Positions 52,215-63,201 of a DNA stretch of 64,000 nt are shown here, piece by piece. The notes beneath the pieces were generated by a model. It worked only from the letters and a program-made list of their open reading frames with translations. It had not been told where the DNA came from and did not search any database. Position numbers and translations under genes: made by a program. How positions within the stretch are numbered: position 1 is the first letter of the stretch; each line of letters opens with the position of its first letter. Source of the stretch: Hansfordia pulvinata (Eukaryota; Ascomycota; Sordariomycetes; Xylariales); the NCBI GenBank assembly GCA_006538405.1, contig BJKQ01000044.1:1-64000 (forward strand), written 5' to 3'.

Positions 52215-52880
52215 CTGCCTCCTTTCTTTCCTCTCTCTGCCCTTCCCCCCTGGTTCTCGCCCCGCCGTTTTCGCTCTTCTCTCTTTCTTCGCTCTTTTCT
52301 GTGGCCTCTTTGTCCTTCTCCGTCCCCTCCTCTCGTTTCCGTTTTCTTTTTCCTCGGGTTCTTTGCTCCTCTCTCGTGTTCTTTCCTCTTCCTCGGTTTC
52401 CGCTTTCTCGGTTTCTCTTCTTTCCTTGTCTCCCTCGGTGCTGTTTCCCTCTTCTTTTTCTTTCTTTTCCTGTTCCTCCCTCTTCGCCTCCGCGCCTTGC
52501 CCCGTCCCCCTCGTCCTCGTCTCCCTTTCGCTGCCGCTCTCGCCGTCTCTTTTCCTTCTCCTGTGTTTCCCTTCTTCCCTTCTCCCTCGCTCTTTTCCCT
52601 CGCTCTGGCGCCGGTGGCCGCGCGCTTGCGCCTTCCTCCGGCGGGTTTCCCGGTTTCCCTGCCCTTGCCCCTCCCCTCCGTCCTTTCCCTCCTCTTTTCT
52701 CCCCTCTTTCGCGTCCGCGTCCCGCGGGCGGGGTCGCCCCCTCCGCTCGTTCTCGTTCTTCTTCCCCTCCTTTCCCCCCGTCGCGTTCGGTGGCGGTTTC
52801 CCCGGCGGTGCTCGCTCTGCCGCCCTCCCTTCCCCTCCTGCTCTCTTCTTTGTTCCCCGTCCCTCTGGGCTGGTCCTTTC
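52215..52880 (+). CDS. nad6: NADH dehydrogenase subunit 6
   Basis: Membrane subunit of complex I. From ctg (ATG) 52215 the frame gives MNNLFNIYMN, TGYRTEVLDI, LAILCGIFVIISK, NPIVSVLFLIGLFATIS, YLILLGLSFIGLSYLLV, YIGAVSILFLFILMLINIRI. The GAVSILFLF and LMLINIR signatures are characteristic. One base missing in the C run of SKNP (about 52336). Good reading reaches about 52600; a GC-rich block (52605-52640) then falls where the poorly conserved C-terminus should be, so the end is a guess from family length. Confidence 0.88.
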
Positions 52881-53178
52881 CTCGCCCCCCCTCTTCCTCG
52901 TCTCGGTCCCTCCTGTCTCCTCCTTCTCCTCTGTGCCTTCTTCTCGCTCGTTTTCTCTTCTTCTTCGCCCTGGTCGGCTCTCTCGTTCTCCCTCTCCCCC
53001 CCGTCCCTCCCGCTTTGCTCGCTGTTTCGCCCTCGCGCCCGTTTCCCGTTTCCCGTTTCCTCCTCCCCGGGCCTCGGGGGCCCGTTTTTCTTCGCTCGCT
53101 CGGTCCCCCCCTCTCGCTTTCTCTCTGTCCCGGCTCGCCGCTTCCGCTTCCCCCCTCCCGGCCTGTTCTTCCCCCTCC

Positions 53179-53250
53179 CCGCGCTTCGCTCCCTGGTCGC
53201 GCCCCCGTTTTCCCCCCGGTCGGTTGGGTGTTCGCCTCCCCTGTTTCTTC
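53179..53250 (+). tRNA. trnV: tRNA-Val(UAC), less likely tRNA-Gly(UCC)
   Basis: Acceptor 53179-53185 pairs with 53243-53249 with two G-T wobbles; D stem GCTC/GAGC with loop AATGGTA; anticodon stem ACCGT/ACGGT fully paired; T stem GGGTG/CACCT around TTCGAAT. Anticodon T-C(A)-C(A) in loop TTTxxAC allows UAC, UCC, UAA or UCA. The short variable loop excludes Leu; discriminator A favours Val. 72 nt. Confidence 0.85.
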
Positions 53251-53514
53251 CCGTTCGGCCGTTCTCGGTTCCCTTTCCCCGTCCTCCTTCGTTTTGTCGC
53301 TTCTCTCGTTTTCTTCTCTCTTTTCCCTTCTCCCTCCCCTTTCCCCTCGCCTCCTCGCCCGCTTCGTTGCTCCTCGGCTCGCCGCGCTTGCTGCCCTCCC
53401 TGGGTTCCCCTCCGCTCTCTTCCTTCTCTTCTTTTCGTTTTGTTTTGTCTTTTTCGCTTGTTTCCCTTCTCTCCTTCGTCTGTTTTTTTCCTTTTTGCCT
53501 TTCTTTTTTTCTCT

Positions 53515-54317
53515 CTGCCTCCCCTTCTCCGCCGCCCTTTTCCCCCTCCTCCGTTTCCCTTCGTTTCTCCCTCCCCGTGGCCTTTCCTCCTCGTGTCCGT
53601 TTCCTTCGTTTCCCTCTTCGTGGTGCCTTCCGTCTGCCCTCTTTTCGTCCTGCTTCTCTTCTTCCTTTCTTCTCTTTCTTTGCCGTCCTTTTCTCTCTGC
53701 CCTTTTGCTTTCGCGCTCTCCTCGCTGCGGGTCCCTTTTTCGGTCCCCTCCTTTCGCTGTTCCCCCGGGTTCCCTTTCGGTGTTCTCTTCTTTCTCGTCT
53801 CTGCCGCTTTCTTCTTTCTGGCTCTCTTTTGCGCCTTTTTTCCTCGTGCTCTTCCCCCTCCCGTTGCCTTCGGTGCCCCTGCCCTCCTTTCGGTCTTGCC
53901 TCCGTTCCTGCTTTTGCCCTTCCTTTCTTCCCTCCCTTTCTTTTCTTCGGTCGTGGTGTCCCTCTCCCTTCTTCCCCTCCCTCTTTCCTTCCCGGCCCCG
54001 CCCCGGCGCTCTCTCCGGTTCCTCGCTCCTGTCCTCCTCGCTTTCGTGTTTCCCGTCTTCCCCGGTGTCGCCTCCGCTGTCTCTTCCTTTCCTCTCCGTG
54101 CTGGTGCTTCCGGTTCCTCCTTTTCTTTTCGTCCCGCCTTTCCTGGGTTCCCTGTCCTTCTCGGTCCTCTTTTTCTCGCTGTCGCTTTCTGCCGCCTTCT
54201 CGCCTCCCTTTCCCCGCTCCTCCTCCTTTCGGCTTTGCCCGTTCTCTCTTGTCTTGCCCTTTTGTTGCCGTTGTTTGCTTCTTTCTTTCTGTCTCCGTCT
54301 CTTCCTGCGGTTCTTCC
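53515..54317 (+). CDS. cox3: Cytochrome c oxidase subunit 3
   Basis: Core, non-catalytic subunit of complex IV. From ctg (ATG) 53515: MxNLIRRNFQ, HPFHLVSPSPWP, later EAxFFMAIFWAFFHSAL, PTVELGA, WPPFGIESVN, LLNTFILLG, and the C-terminus LGFE, [20 protein letters not shown], S, then tcc (TAA) at 54315-54317. The FWAFFHS Glu/His cluster and [10 protein letters not shown] are diagnostic. All Trp in the C-terminus are tgc (TGA). Length of 803 nt is not a multiple of three; one base is missing near AQWPP. Immediately downstream is GC-rich spacer. Confidence 0.94.
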
Positions 54318-55399
54318 TCTCCTTGTTCCTCCCCTGTTCTCCCCGCGTCCCTTTTCCGCGTCGCGGCTGTGCGGCGGGCTCCTTCTCCTGGGCTGCGCCC
54401 GCTCCCGCTCCGCCCCTCCCCTTCTCGCCCCTCCTTGCGTCGGCTCCCTTCTTCGGGCGGGCTGCGCCCGCTCCCGCTCCGCCCCCCTCCTGCCTTTCGG
54501 CGCCTCTTTTTCCCGGCGCGCCGCGCTTGCTTGGTTTTGCCTCCTGCTCCTTTGGCTCCCCCGCCCGCCTCCTTCTTCGCTTCCCGCCCCCCCCCTCCTC
54601 CCCCTCGCTTCCCTGTTTCTCCGGTGGCCCCGCTCTCTTCCCGTCTTCCTCGGGCCCGCTTGCTCTGCCGGTCGCCTTTGCGGCGCCGTCCCTCGCTCGC
54701 TCGCGTTTCTTCCCTCTCCTCCTCCTCCTTCTTTCGTTTCCTCGGTCCCCCCTTTTTGCTCGCCCTGTTCTTCCCGTTCCCGTCTTGGCCGCCTTCCCGG
54801 GGGGGGGTGGTTCCCTTCTGCGCGCTTGCGCCTTCCGTCCGCGGCTTTCGCGGCCCCCTCTGCCCTGTTGGTCTTTTTCCCCGCCCGTTCTCCCGCGGCT
54901 CCGCCGTCCTCCCCGGCTCCGCCGTCCTCCCGCCCTTGCCGCGCCTTGCTCGCGTGGTTTCCGCTGGTCCGTTTGCGTTTTCCTTGGCCTTCCGGGTCCC
55001 CTCCGTTCGCCTCGGCTCTTCTCTGTCTTCGTTTGCGTTTCGCTTTCTCCGGCCTGGTGCCGGGTCCCTCTTTCTCTCGGTCGCTTTCTCCTTCTGCGTC
55101 TTTGTTTCTCCTTTTTGTGTGGGGGGGGCGCTCTCCTTCTCGCCCTCCTCCCCCTCCTTCCCTCCTCCCTTTCGCCCGCCCTCTCTCCTCCTTTCGCGCC
55201 CGCTCTTTCTTCTGCGCGCCGGGGCGGGGCGCGGGTCCTCCCTTCCGCTTTCTTTTTCGTCGCCTCTCGCTCTCTCCCCCGGCTCCCCGCCCGCTTTCCT
55301 CCTTCCTCTTTCTTCGGTTCCCCGTCCCCCCTTTTCTCTCCCCTCTTTTCCCCGGCTTCGGGCCGGGTTGGTTCGGCGCCCCTTTTGGGTCGGGGCGCC
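54318..55399. other. cox3-rnl spacer
   Basis: GC-rich elements dominate: 54360-54400, 54425-54600 (includes the cttcttcgggcgggctgcgcc block twice and the gctcctttggctccc block), 54795-54960, 55120-55240, 55360-55400. No gene seen. Confidence 0.5.
54360..54500 (+). repeat. Two tandem copies of the gggctgcgcccgctcccgctccg block
   Basis: The block recurs 80 bp apart here, and again at 32660-32705 and 33500-33550, each followed by a ctcctgcctttcg end. Confidence 0.75.
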
Positions 55400-57949
55400 G
55401 TTCCGTTCGCCTCGTCCTCCTCCGCCCCTCTTTCTTTTTCGCCCTCCCGTGTCCTTGCTCTCGCCCCCGTTCCTCTGGTTTTCTCCTTCTCCCGTTCGCT
55501 CCGCTTGCTGTCCTTCTTCTCTCCTTCTGCCTCCCCCGTCTCCCCGCGCTTCTTCGGGCTCCCTGTCCTTCGCTCTGTCTTCCCGCGTGCCCCCCCTTCT
55601 GTCGCCTCTCGCTGCCCGGCGCGGTTCCCCCTTTCTGTGTCCGGCGGGCGCCCGCTCTGCTCTCCTGCCCGCTCTCGCTTCCCCCTCTTCCTCTCCGCGC
55701 CCTTCCCTCCTCCCCGCCGGCGCCTTGCCCTCTCTTCGTCGCTTCCGGCCCGCCCTCCCCCGCGCTTCTCTCCGTCGTGTGCCTGCCCGTCGCCGCGCCT
55801 CTCTCTTCCTCCGTCCCTCGCCCCCCCTGTTTCCCTCTTCCGGGGCCCCTTCCTCTCCGGCTCCCTCTCCTCCCTCCGCGCCCGCGCCTCGTCCCGTGCG
55901 GGCCCGGGTTGCCCTCGTCGTTTTCTCCGCCGCTCCCGTTCTTTTCCGCGCGCGTCCCTTTTGCCTCCTGGGTCCCCCGTTCCCTTCGCTGCGCGCCCCT
56001 TGCGCCGTTCCCCCTGCTCCCCCCTGCCTTCGTGTCTCCCGTTCGCCCCGCCGCTCGGTGCTCTTCCTCTGGTCCGGCCTCTCCGGTCCGCCCGGGTTCT
56101 TGTTGCCTCCCTCTCCGCCGCCCTCTGGTCCGTTTCGTGCCCGCCCCTCTGCCCTCGCTCGCTGGTTTTCTGCGCCCCTCTCCTCGTCGGCCCTTCCCGT
56201 CCCCTTCTCGCCGGTCCCGCCCTTCCTCTCCGGCCCGCTGTCCTTTCTTTCGGCGGCGTGCTTCTCTGTTGCGGCTTCTCCTCTTCCTCTCCCTTTCCGT
56301 TTGTGCCGCTCGGGGGGTCGTGCCGCCTTTCTCGGTGCGTCTGTCGCCTCGGCCTGGCCTCTCTGGCTCTTGCCTTCTCCGCCCTCGCCTGCTCCGGTTG
56401 TCTGTCCCCGGGCCCCCGCCCGCCCCCGTGTTCCGGTTCCGCCCTTCTTCTTCCGTGCCCTTCCGCCGGTCTTTTCTTCCGTCGCCCCGGCGCTGGGCTT
56501 CGCCGCCGCCCTTCTTTCCCGCTCTCGTCCTCGCGCGCTTGTTCCTCCTCCCTGGCCTCGCCCTTTCGCGGCTCTCCCTCCTCTCCCGCCCCCTTGTCCC
56601 TCCCTTCTCCTGCTCGTTTCTTCCGTCCTTTCCTGGGGTCGCCGCCCTTGCGTCCCCTGCCCCTTCTCTTCCTTTTTCCTCCCTGTGTCCCGTCCGCCGC
56701 GTCCCTCTTTCCTCTCCCGTCCCTCCCGCGCGCCTGGTGCCCTGCGTCCCCCCCGCCGTTTCCGCGCGGGGGCCCGGCCGCGTTTTTGTGTCGGCTCTCT
56801 CGTTCTCCTGTCCGCTCTTGTTTCCCTCCCTCCTTGCCCCCTCGCCTCCCGCTTCTGGTTCCTTTCCCGTCCCCGGCCTCTCCGTTCTCCGTCCTCCCGG
56901 CTGCCGCGCTGCGCCCTCCCCTTCTTCCTTCCCTGCCCCCCTTGCCCCGTGCCCCGTGTGCTGGCCCCTTCCGTCCTCTCTTCCCCCGCTCCCCCCCTCC
57001 CCGCTGCGTTCTTTTTCCTGCCCCCCCGTCCCTCCCCCTGTGCCCCGTCCGCTCGTCGCGTCTCCGCCGGCGTCCCTGCGCTCCCCTCCTCCCGGCCCTC
57101 GGCCCCTGCCTCCCGTCCCTTCGGGCGCCGGCGGGCTCCTTCCTCCGTTCTTGGTTCTTCGCTGCCCTCCTGTTCCTCCGTCCCCCCGCCGGGTCCGCCG
57201 GCCGCCGCCTCCCTCGTGTTGTCCGCCTGTTTCCTTCCCCCCGCCCTTTGCCTCCCGCCTTCCCGTCTCCGTCTCGCGTGTGCTTTCTGCCCGCTCCCGG
57301 CTGGCTCCCGCCCCTCCCTGCCCTTCCTCGGTTGGGTCCTGTCGGCCCCCCGGGCCCTGGCGGCCTTCCCGTGCGGGTCCTCCGGTCGCGGCCTCCCTTG
57401 CCTGTTCCCTGCCGTCTTTGCCTGCCTGCTGTCCCGCTCCCCCCGCTGTCTCTCTGCTTGCCTCCGTGCCCTTGGCCTCCCTGTGCCGCTCCCGTTTCCC
57501 TCTCGTTCGCCGCGCCGCCCTCTGCCGCTTTCCTGTTCCTCCTTCCTCGGTGCGGTTGGGGCCCCTTTTCGTCCCTCCGGTCCTCGCTCCGCTCCCCCTG
57601 TCCTCCCTTTCTTTGGGGCTCGTCCTGTGTCGGTTCTCTTCCCCTTCTTTCTTCGCCTCTCCCGCTTCTTTGCCGGTCCCTTCGCCCGGCCCCTCGCTCG
57701 GCGCCCGTTTCTGCGGGGCCCCGCCCCCCCCGCGTCCCTGGGCGTGTCCCCTTCTGTTCTCTCTTTGTTCCCGCGTGCGCTTCCCTTTCCTCTCCCTGGT
57801 TCCGTTTTCCGTTTCTCTTGCGCTTCCTCCCCGCCGTCTCCCTCTCTCCCTTTTGTTTTGGTCTTTCCGCCTTCCCCCGCCCTTTCTTCTCCTGGCCTCT
57901 CCCTTCTCCCGGTTCCTCCGCTCTCTTGCTCCTGGCTCGGTCCCTTTGC

Positions 57950-60900
57950 CCGCCTTCCCGGCGTCGTCTCGGCCCCCGGTTTCCCGGGTCGTTCCTTCTT
58001 GTTTGTTTGTCCTCGTCGGTCGCGCTGCTCTCTTCTCTCTTCTCTCTGTCTCGCGGTCCCCGCCTCGCTCCGGCCCTTGTTCCGTGTCTCCTTTTGCTCT
58101 TTGCTTTTTTTGTCGTTTCTCCCTTTTCTGGGCTTTCTCCTTTCCTCTCCCGGCGCCCGCCTCTCGCTTGCTCTGCCGCCCGCGGGTGCCGTCCGTTTCC
58201 TTTGCCGTCTCCCGTTTGCTCTCGCTCTCCTTTCGCTCGGTTTCCCTCTCCCCCCCTTTCTGCGGCGCCCTTTCTCCCTTCGGTCCGCTTTTTCCTCTCG
58301 CGCCCTTCGTTGTCCTTCCCCGTTCCGCCGGGTCCTCCTTTCTCCTCCTTTCTTCTCTGTCGCTGTTCTCTGTTTTCTTTTCCGTCCCTCTCTCGTGTCT
58401 CTCCTCCCCTCCCCCGTTCTGGTTCTGTCTCTTCCTTCCCCCGTTTCCTGGCTCCCTCTTGCCTTCCTGTTTGCCCCCCCCCGTCTTCCCGTCGCGTCCG
58501 CGGGCCTCGGCTCCCCCGCCCCTTCCGGCCCGGTCTTGGCTTCTTGGCCCCGCTCCGCTCGGGCTGTTTGTCCTTCCTCTTTCCCTCCCTCTCTCCCCCT
58601 CCCGTCGTCCTTTTCCCTCCTTCGCTTCCTCCCTTTCCTGCGCGGCCCCTTCCCCCTCCCGCTCCTTGCTTGGTCTTTTTTGCGGCTCCCCTTCCTGTTT
58701 CCCCCGGGTGGGGGGGGCCCCCCCCCTTCCGCTCTTTTTTTCGGTCTCTTCTGCCTTTCCCTCTCCGCTCCCGTCGCTTCTCTTTCTTTTCGTCTTTCCC
58801 TCCTTGCGCCTCCTCCGGTTCCCTTTCCCCGCTTCCTTTCTTTTTGCGCTCCCCTCCGCTGCTCTCCTTCCGGGTCCGTCTCCCCGGCCCGCCTCGCTTC
58901 GCGCTCCGCCCCGCTCCGTCCCTTTGCCGCGCCCTTTTTCGGCGTGCCCTCCCTCGCGGGCCTGTTTGTGTGCGGTTTCGCTTCCGGTCGGCGCGCCGCG
59001 CTTTTTCGGGTGCGGTCCCCCGTGCGGCCTCCTGCTCCTTTGGCTGGGTCCCCCCGCCCCCTCTCCTTCTCCTGTGTGGCGTTCCTCGGCGCTTCCGCCC
59101 GCTCTGCTCTCCTCCGGCGCGCTTGCCCCCCCCCCCCCCCGGCCGCTCCCGCTCTCCTGCCCGCTCCCTCCCTCCCCCTTCCGGGCCTCGTTTTGTTTTT
59201 GCGCTGCCCCCTCGTTCCCCGCCTCTTCGGCTGCGCCCGCTCCGCCCTCCCCCCTTCCTTTTTTTTTTGCGCTGGGTGCTGCGGTTTTGCGGCCCCCGCT
59301 CTCCGCGTCCCCCTCTCCCCGCTCCTCTCTCTCTCCCGCCCTTTTCTCCCCCTTCCTCCTCCCCTCTGCCCCCTCCGCCCCTTCCCCTTTCCCTCGCGTT
59401 CGCCCCTTCGGCGCCCGCTCTGCTCCTCCTCTCCCTTCTCCTTCTCTTTTTTCCTCTGCTCGCGGCGGGCGTCCCTCGCCCCTTCTTTCCTTCCGGCCGG
59501 TCCTCCTGCCGCTGTGCCCTTCCCTCCTTTTCCCGTCCTCCCCCCTCGTCGGTGCCCCCGTTCTTTTCCCGCTGTCTCGCCCGCCTGGCCCCCTTCCGTC
59601 TCTCCTTCTCCTTCTCCTCCTCCCCCCCTTCCCCGGCCTCTCCTTTCCCTCTCCCTCCTTTCCTCCCCGGCTCTTTTCCTCTGTCTTTTCCCCTCCCTTT
59701 CTGTCGGCCGGGTGGGGTCCTTCTCCCCGTCCCCCCTCCCTTGCTTTCTCGTCCCCCCGCCTCCTGTCTTTCCCTCCGCTTTTCGTCCGTCCCGCCGCCG
59801 TCCCCCCCCCTTCTCCGCTCTCTCCCTTTTTGTTTCTCCTCGCGCCCCTGGTCTTCGCCCCCCTTCCGTCGTTTCCTCCCTCTTTTTCCTCCCTTCGTTT
59901 TCTTTTTCCTGCCCTTTCCTTTGGCTGCCCGGTTTCGCGTTCGCTTGGGCCCTCGTTTGCCGGGTGCCGTCGGCTCCCCTTCCGTGTTTGCCTCTGTCCC
60001 CGCCCGCTCTCCCCCTCTCCCGCCTCCGTTCCTCGTCTCTTTCTGCCTCCTTTTTTGCCTCCCTCTTTCGCCCTTTCTTTGCCTTCCCCCTTTCCCCCTC
60101 TCCCTCGCTGTCTGCTGCTTTCCTCGGCGCCGGCGGCCGCGCTTGCGCCGCCCCCCCGCCCGCTCTGCTTTCCCGCTTCCTGGGGTTTCCGGCGCCCGCT
60201 CCTGTCCCCTCCCTCCGGCTCCGCGCTTGCGGCTTCCCTTTCCCTCTTCCTTCTCTCCCTTCGTCTCTTCTTCCCCCTCTTCGCCGCTTCCCCTTCCCCT
60301 TCCTTTCCCTCCTTCCCCCTGGCCCCCCTTTTTCTCTCCCTTCGGTCCTTCTCTTCGTCCCTCTTCTGGTCCCGCCGTCGCCTTTCCTCTCGTTCCTTTC
60401 CCCTCTCTCCCCCTCCTTCCGCTCTCTTTCCTCCCCTTTTCCCTTCCCCCTGCCGCCGCCCCCGCCGTCCCTTGCCTTCCTGCCTCTTTTCTTCCGTCCC
60501 TTTCCCTTCCCCGCTGCCCCCCCTTCCGCTCGCTCTCCCGTTCTTCCCTTCGTCGCTCCTCGTTTCGTTGCCCCTCCCTTTCCCCTCTTCCCTCCGTTCC
60601 CTCCTTCGTCCTCCTCTGGGTGTTTCCGGTGCGCGCTCTTCTCCTTTGGCTCCGCCGCCTTCCCCTCGTTCTTTCCCTGCCTTCTTCCTGCCTCTCCCTC
60701 CGCCTCCTCCCTGTCTCCTGCTTCCCGTGCTTCCGCCCTTTCCCTGTCGCCCCCTTCTCTTGCCTCCCTCCCGTCTCCCGCTCCCCGCGGTGTTCGCCTT
60801 CGCGTCCCCGGTCGCTTCCCTCCCCGTTCTCCCGCCGCTCGCGCTCCCTCCCCCTTTCCCTGCCCGGCGGCTTGCCCCTTTCGCTTCCGCTTTTCCCGGC

Positions 60901-61250
60901 TTCTCTTCTGTCGTTTCTCGCGGTCCTTTCGCTTCCCCTGTCGCCCCCTCTCTGCTCGCCCGTCCCCGCCGCCTTGGCTCTTTCGCTGTGTCCGGTTGCC
61001 TCGCTCCTCCGTCCTCCCTCTTCGTCTTGCGCCTTCCTCTCCCTCCCCTTCGTCCCGGGCCGGTCTCTCCCCCCCTTCCCTTCCCTTCCCTTCCTCTTCC
61101 CCTTCCCGCCCGGCGCGTTTCCCCCCGGCGCGTTTCCCCCCGCGTTTCCCCCGGCCCTCCCGCCCGCCGCTCTCCTGGCGGGCTCGTTGCCCTCTCTCTC
61201 TCGCCCCCCCCGCCGCCTCGTCTGCCCCCTTTTGTCCCCGTGGCCCTTCC
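57950..61250 (+). mobile_element. Intron region in rnl (inferred)
   Basis: Extra sequence inside the peptidyl-transferase domain of rnl. In Pezizomycotina a group I intron here usually carries rps3. C-rich, T-poor stretches at 59320-59700 and 60240-60900 would be A-rich when recoded and could encode rps3, but I could not confirm any RPS3 motif. GC-rich elements at 58690-58730, 58970-59150, 60120-60230 and 61070-61150. Exact borders unknown. Confidence 0.5.
58706..58727. repeat. G-run/C-run hairpin without central T
   Basis: gggtggggggg followed directly by nine C. Same context as the other hairpins (followed by ttccgctc). Confidence 0.6.
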
Positions 61251-61700
61251 TTTCCCGCTCCCCTGTTGCCCCGGCTCCTTTGCGCCCGCGTGTGCCCCCT
61301 GCGTGCGCGGTTTGGCCCCTCGCTGTCGGCTTCCCTTCTCCTCCTGGCTGCCGCCCCTCTGTCGGGTCCGCCTGTTCGTCGCTTCCCCCGTTCCTGCGCT
61401 GGGTTCCCTCCGTCGTGCGCCCGTCTGGTTTCTCTCTTCTCGCGGCCCTTCGCCTCTCCTCCGGCCTCCCTCTGTCCGCCCGGCCCTTGGCCTCTTCCTC
61501 TCCTTCCTCTTGCCCTCCCCCCTTGCTCCTCTCTGGTTTCCCTGTTGTTTCTCTGTCTTCGTCCCCTTCTTTCTTCCGCCTCTCCTCCTTTCCCTTGCGT
61601 CGTTCTGCTCGTCTCGGCCCGGCCGGGCCGCTCTGTTCGTCCGCGCTCCGTGCTGCCCGCCTCTCGGCCGCCGCTCCCCTTCCGCTCTTTCTTCCCTCTC

Positions 61701-63130
61701 CGTCCTCGCTCCTTCCCCCTTCCGGGGCGGGTTTTTCCTTCGCTCTTTCCTCTTCCCGCCTCTCGGCTTCCTCTGTCCTCCTCTCGCGCTTTTCCGGCCG
61801 TCCGTCCTCCTTCGCTCCTCCCTGCTCTTCTTTTCTCTCTCTTTCCCCTTTCTCCCCCTCGCTTTCCTTTCGGGCTCCTTCGCGCTCTCTTTGCGGTCGT
61901 TTTTTTTTTTCTGCGTCCGTTCCCGTTTCCGGGGCCTTTTTGGCGCGGCGGTGCCTCCTTCTCGGGCGTTTTCTCCTCTGGCTCCGCCCGCTCTCGCTCT
62001 CCTGCCCGCTCGTCCTGCTGGGCTTTTTTCGTGGCTGCTGCTTCCCTCCTTTCTTCCGTTCGTTCTCCCCTTTTCCTTCCTCTCCTCTCCGCTCCTCCCT
62101 TTCTGTCGTTCCCCGCTTCTCGTTCTCCGTTTGCCCCTTCCGCCTCGCCTGCTTCGCCTCCCCGCCCTGCCCTTGTTTTGTCCTCCTCGCCGGCCGTGCG
62201 CTCCTGCCCTTGGGCTCCCTCTTTCTCGTTCTCGTTTGCTTGGTGTGTCGGCCTTTCTTCTCCGCTTCCGCCCCCTTGCTCCTTTCCTTCTTCTGTGCGC
62301 GCGCGGTTGTTTGTCGGGCTCTCCTTCTTCTGTCGCGGGTGTGCGTCTCCCGCCCCCGCCCGCCCCCGCCCTTGGGTTCCGGTCCCGGTTCCGGTCCGGT
62401 CCCGGTGCCGGTTCCGGCTCCGCCCGCCGCGCTTGCGGCTCCGGCGGCTCCGCCTCCTTGTGTCGGCTCCCTTCTTCGGGCGCTTGCTGCTCCGGCGGCT
62501 CCCCCCCTCCTGCCTTTCGCCTCCCTCCCGTGTCCCGCCCTCTCGCCCCTGGCTGCGCGTTTCCCCCCCCCGCCCTCCCCCCCCTCCCTTCGCCCTCTCG
62601 GGTCTTTTCTCGCTCCGCCCGCTCTCGCTCTCGTGCCGGCTTCTTTCGCCCGCTTCCCTCCTTTTTCCGTTCCCCCTTCCTCCTTTCGTCTTTCCTTCCC
62701 CCTTCTCGGCTTCGTCGTCCCGCGGTCCGCCGTGCCCCTTTCCCCGTCCTTCTCCCCGGGTTCGCCTCCCGTCTCGTCTCTTCGCTGCGGCTTCGTGTCC
62801 TCGTTCCCCTCTTTGGCTCCTGCCCCGCTGCTGCCGGTGCCCTTCCTTTGTCCGCTTCTCCCTCCCCCCCCCCGCGCTTGCCTGTTTCCCTTCCCCTTCG
62901 TGCGTGCTGGCCGCGGGGCGGGCTTTTTTTTTGTGCTGTGTTTTCTCTCCCTGTGTGTGGGGCTCTCCTTCTCTGGGCTCTCCTTCTTCTGGGCGGCGCT
63001 TGCGCCTCCGCCTTCCGCCTCCGCCCCTCTCCTTCGGTTCCGTCTCCCTCCTTCTTTCCGCTTGCCCGGTCGGTCTCCCCCCTGCTCTCCTTCCTCCCTT
63101 TGCGGTGCTCTTCTTTCTTCCTTTTCCTCC
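61701..63130. other. rnl-trnM spacer
   Basis: R1 array at 62345-62450 with further GC-rich blocks to 62590, at 62870-62930 and 62955-63010. A cluster of tRNAs is usual after rnl; I recovered only trnM. Confidence 0.45.
62345..62450 (+). repeat. GGTTCC-array element (R1)
   Basis: gcccccgcccgcccccgccc arm, ttggg, GGTTCC/GGTCCC/GGTGCC units, tail ggctccgcccgccgcgcttgcgg. The array is more diverged than the others. Confidence 0.8.
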
Positions 63131-63201
63131 GCGGCTCTCGCTTCCTTGGTCCGCGTCCTGCTCCTCCGGTCCTTCTCCGTGTTCCCGTCCTTTTGGCCTT
63201 C
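63131..63201 (+). tRNA. trnM: tRNA-Met(CAU), two bases short
   Basis: Acceptor 63131-63137 pairs with 63194-63200 (two G-T pairs); D stem GCTT/AAGC with loop AATTGGT; T stem 63177-63181 / 63189-63193 around TTCAAGT. The anticodon region reads cctg-ctcct-cc-ggt; restoring two bases to the C run gives a paired stem and loop CTCATAA, anticodon CAU. Without them the stem fails. This is the same C-run shortening seen in the protein genes. Confidence 0.65.

Larger units (their letters stand above)
55400..61700 (+). rRNA. rnl: Mitochondrial large subunit rRNA, interrupted
   Basis: Peptidyl-transferase rRNA. Recoded landmarks, in order: TAGCTGGTTTTCTGCGAAA at 56157 (E. coli about 810); GGTCCTACGGTAGCGG at about 57379 (helices 69-71); GACGACCCTATGAAGCTTTA near 57508 (about 2060); CACCTCGATGTCGGCTTA at about 61313 (about 2495); GAGCTGGGTT then CGTCGTGAGACAG at 61397-61425 (about 2550-2580). 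Between the 2060 and 2495 landmarks lie 3.8 kb instead of about 450 nt, so one or more introns are present. 5' and 3' ends are estimated from landmark spacing. Sequence 55700-57500 is visibly richer in G, as expected for rRNA. Confidence 0.9.

Noticed and set aside
1719..62450. GGTTCC/GGTTCT arrays as telomere repeats or CRISPR arrays
   Set aside because: Arrays are short (3-9 units), internal, dispersed, and have no spacers of constant length or cas genes.
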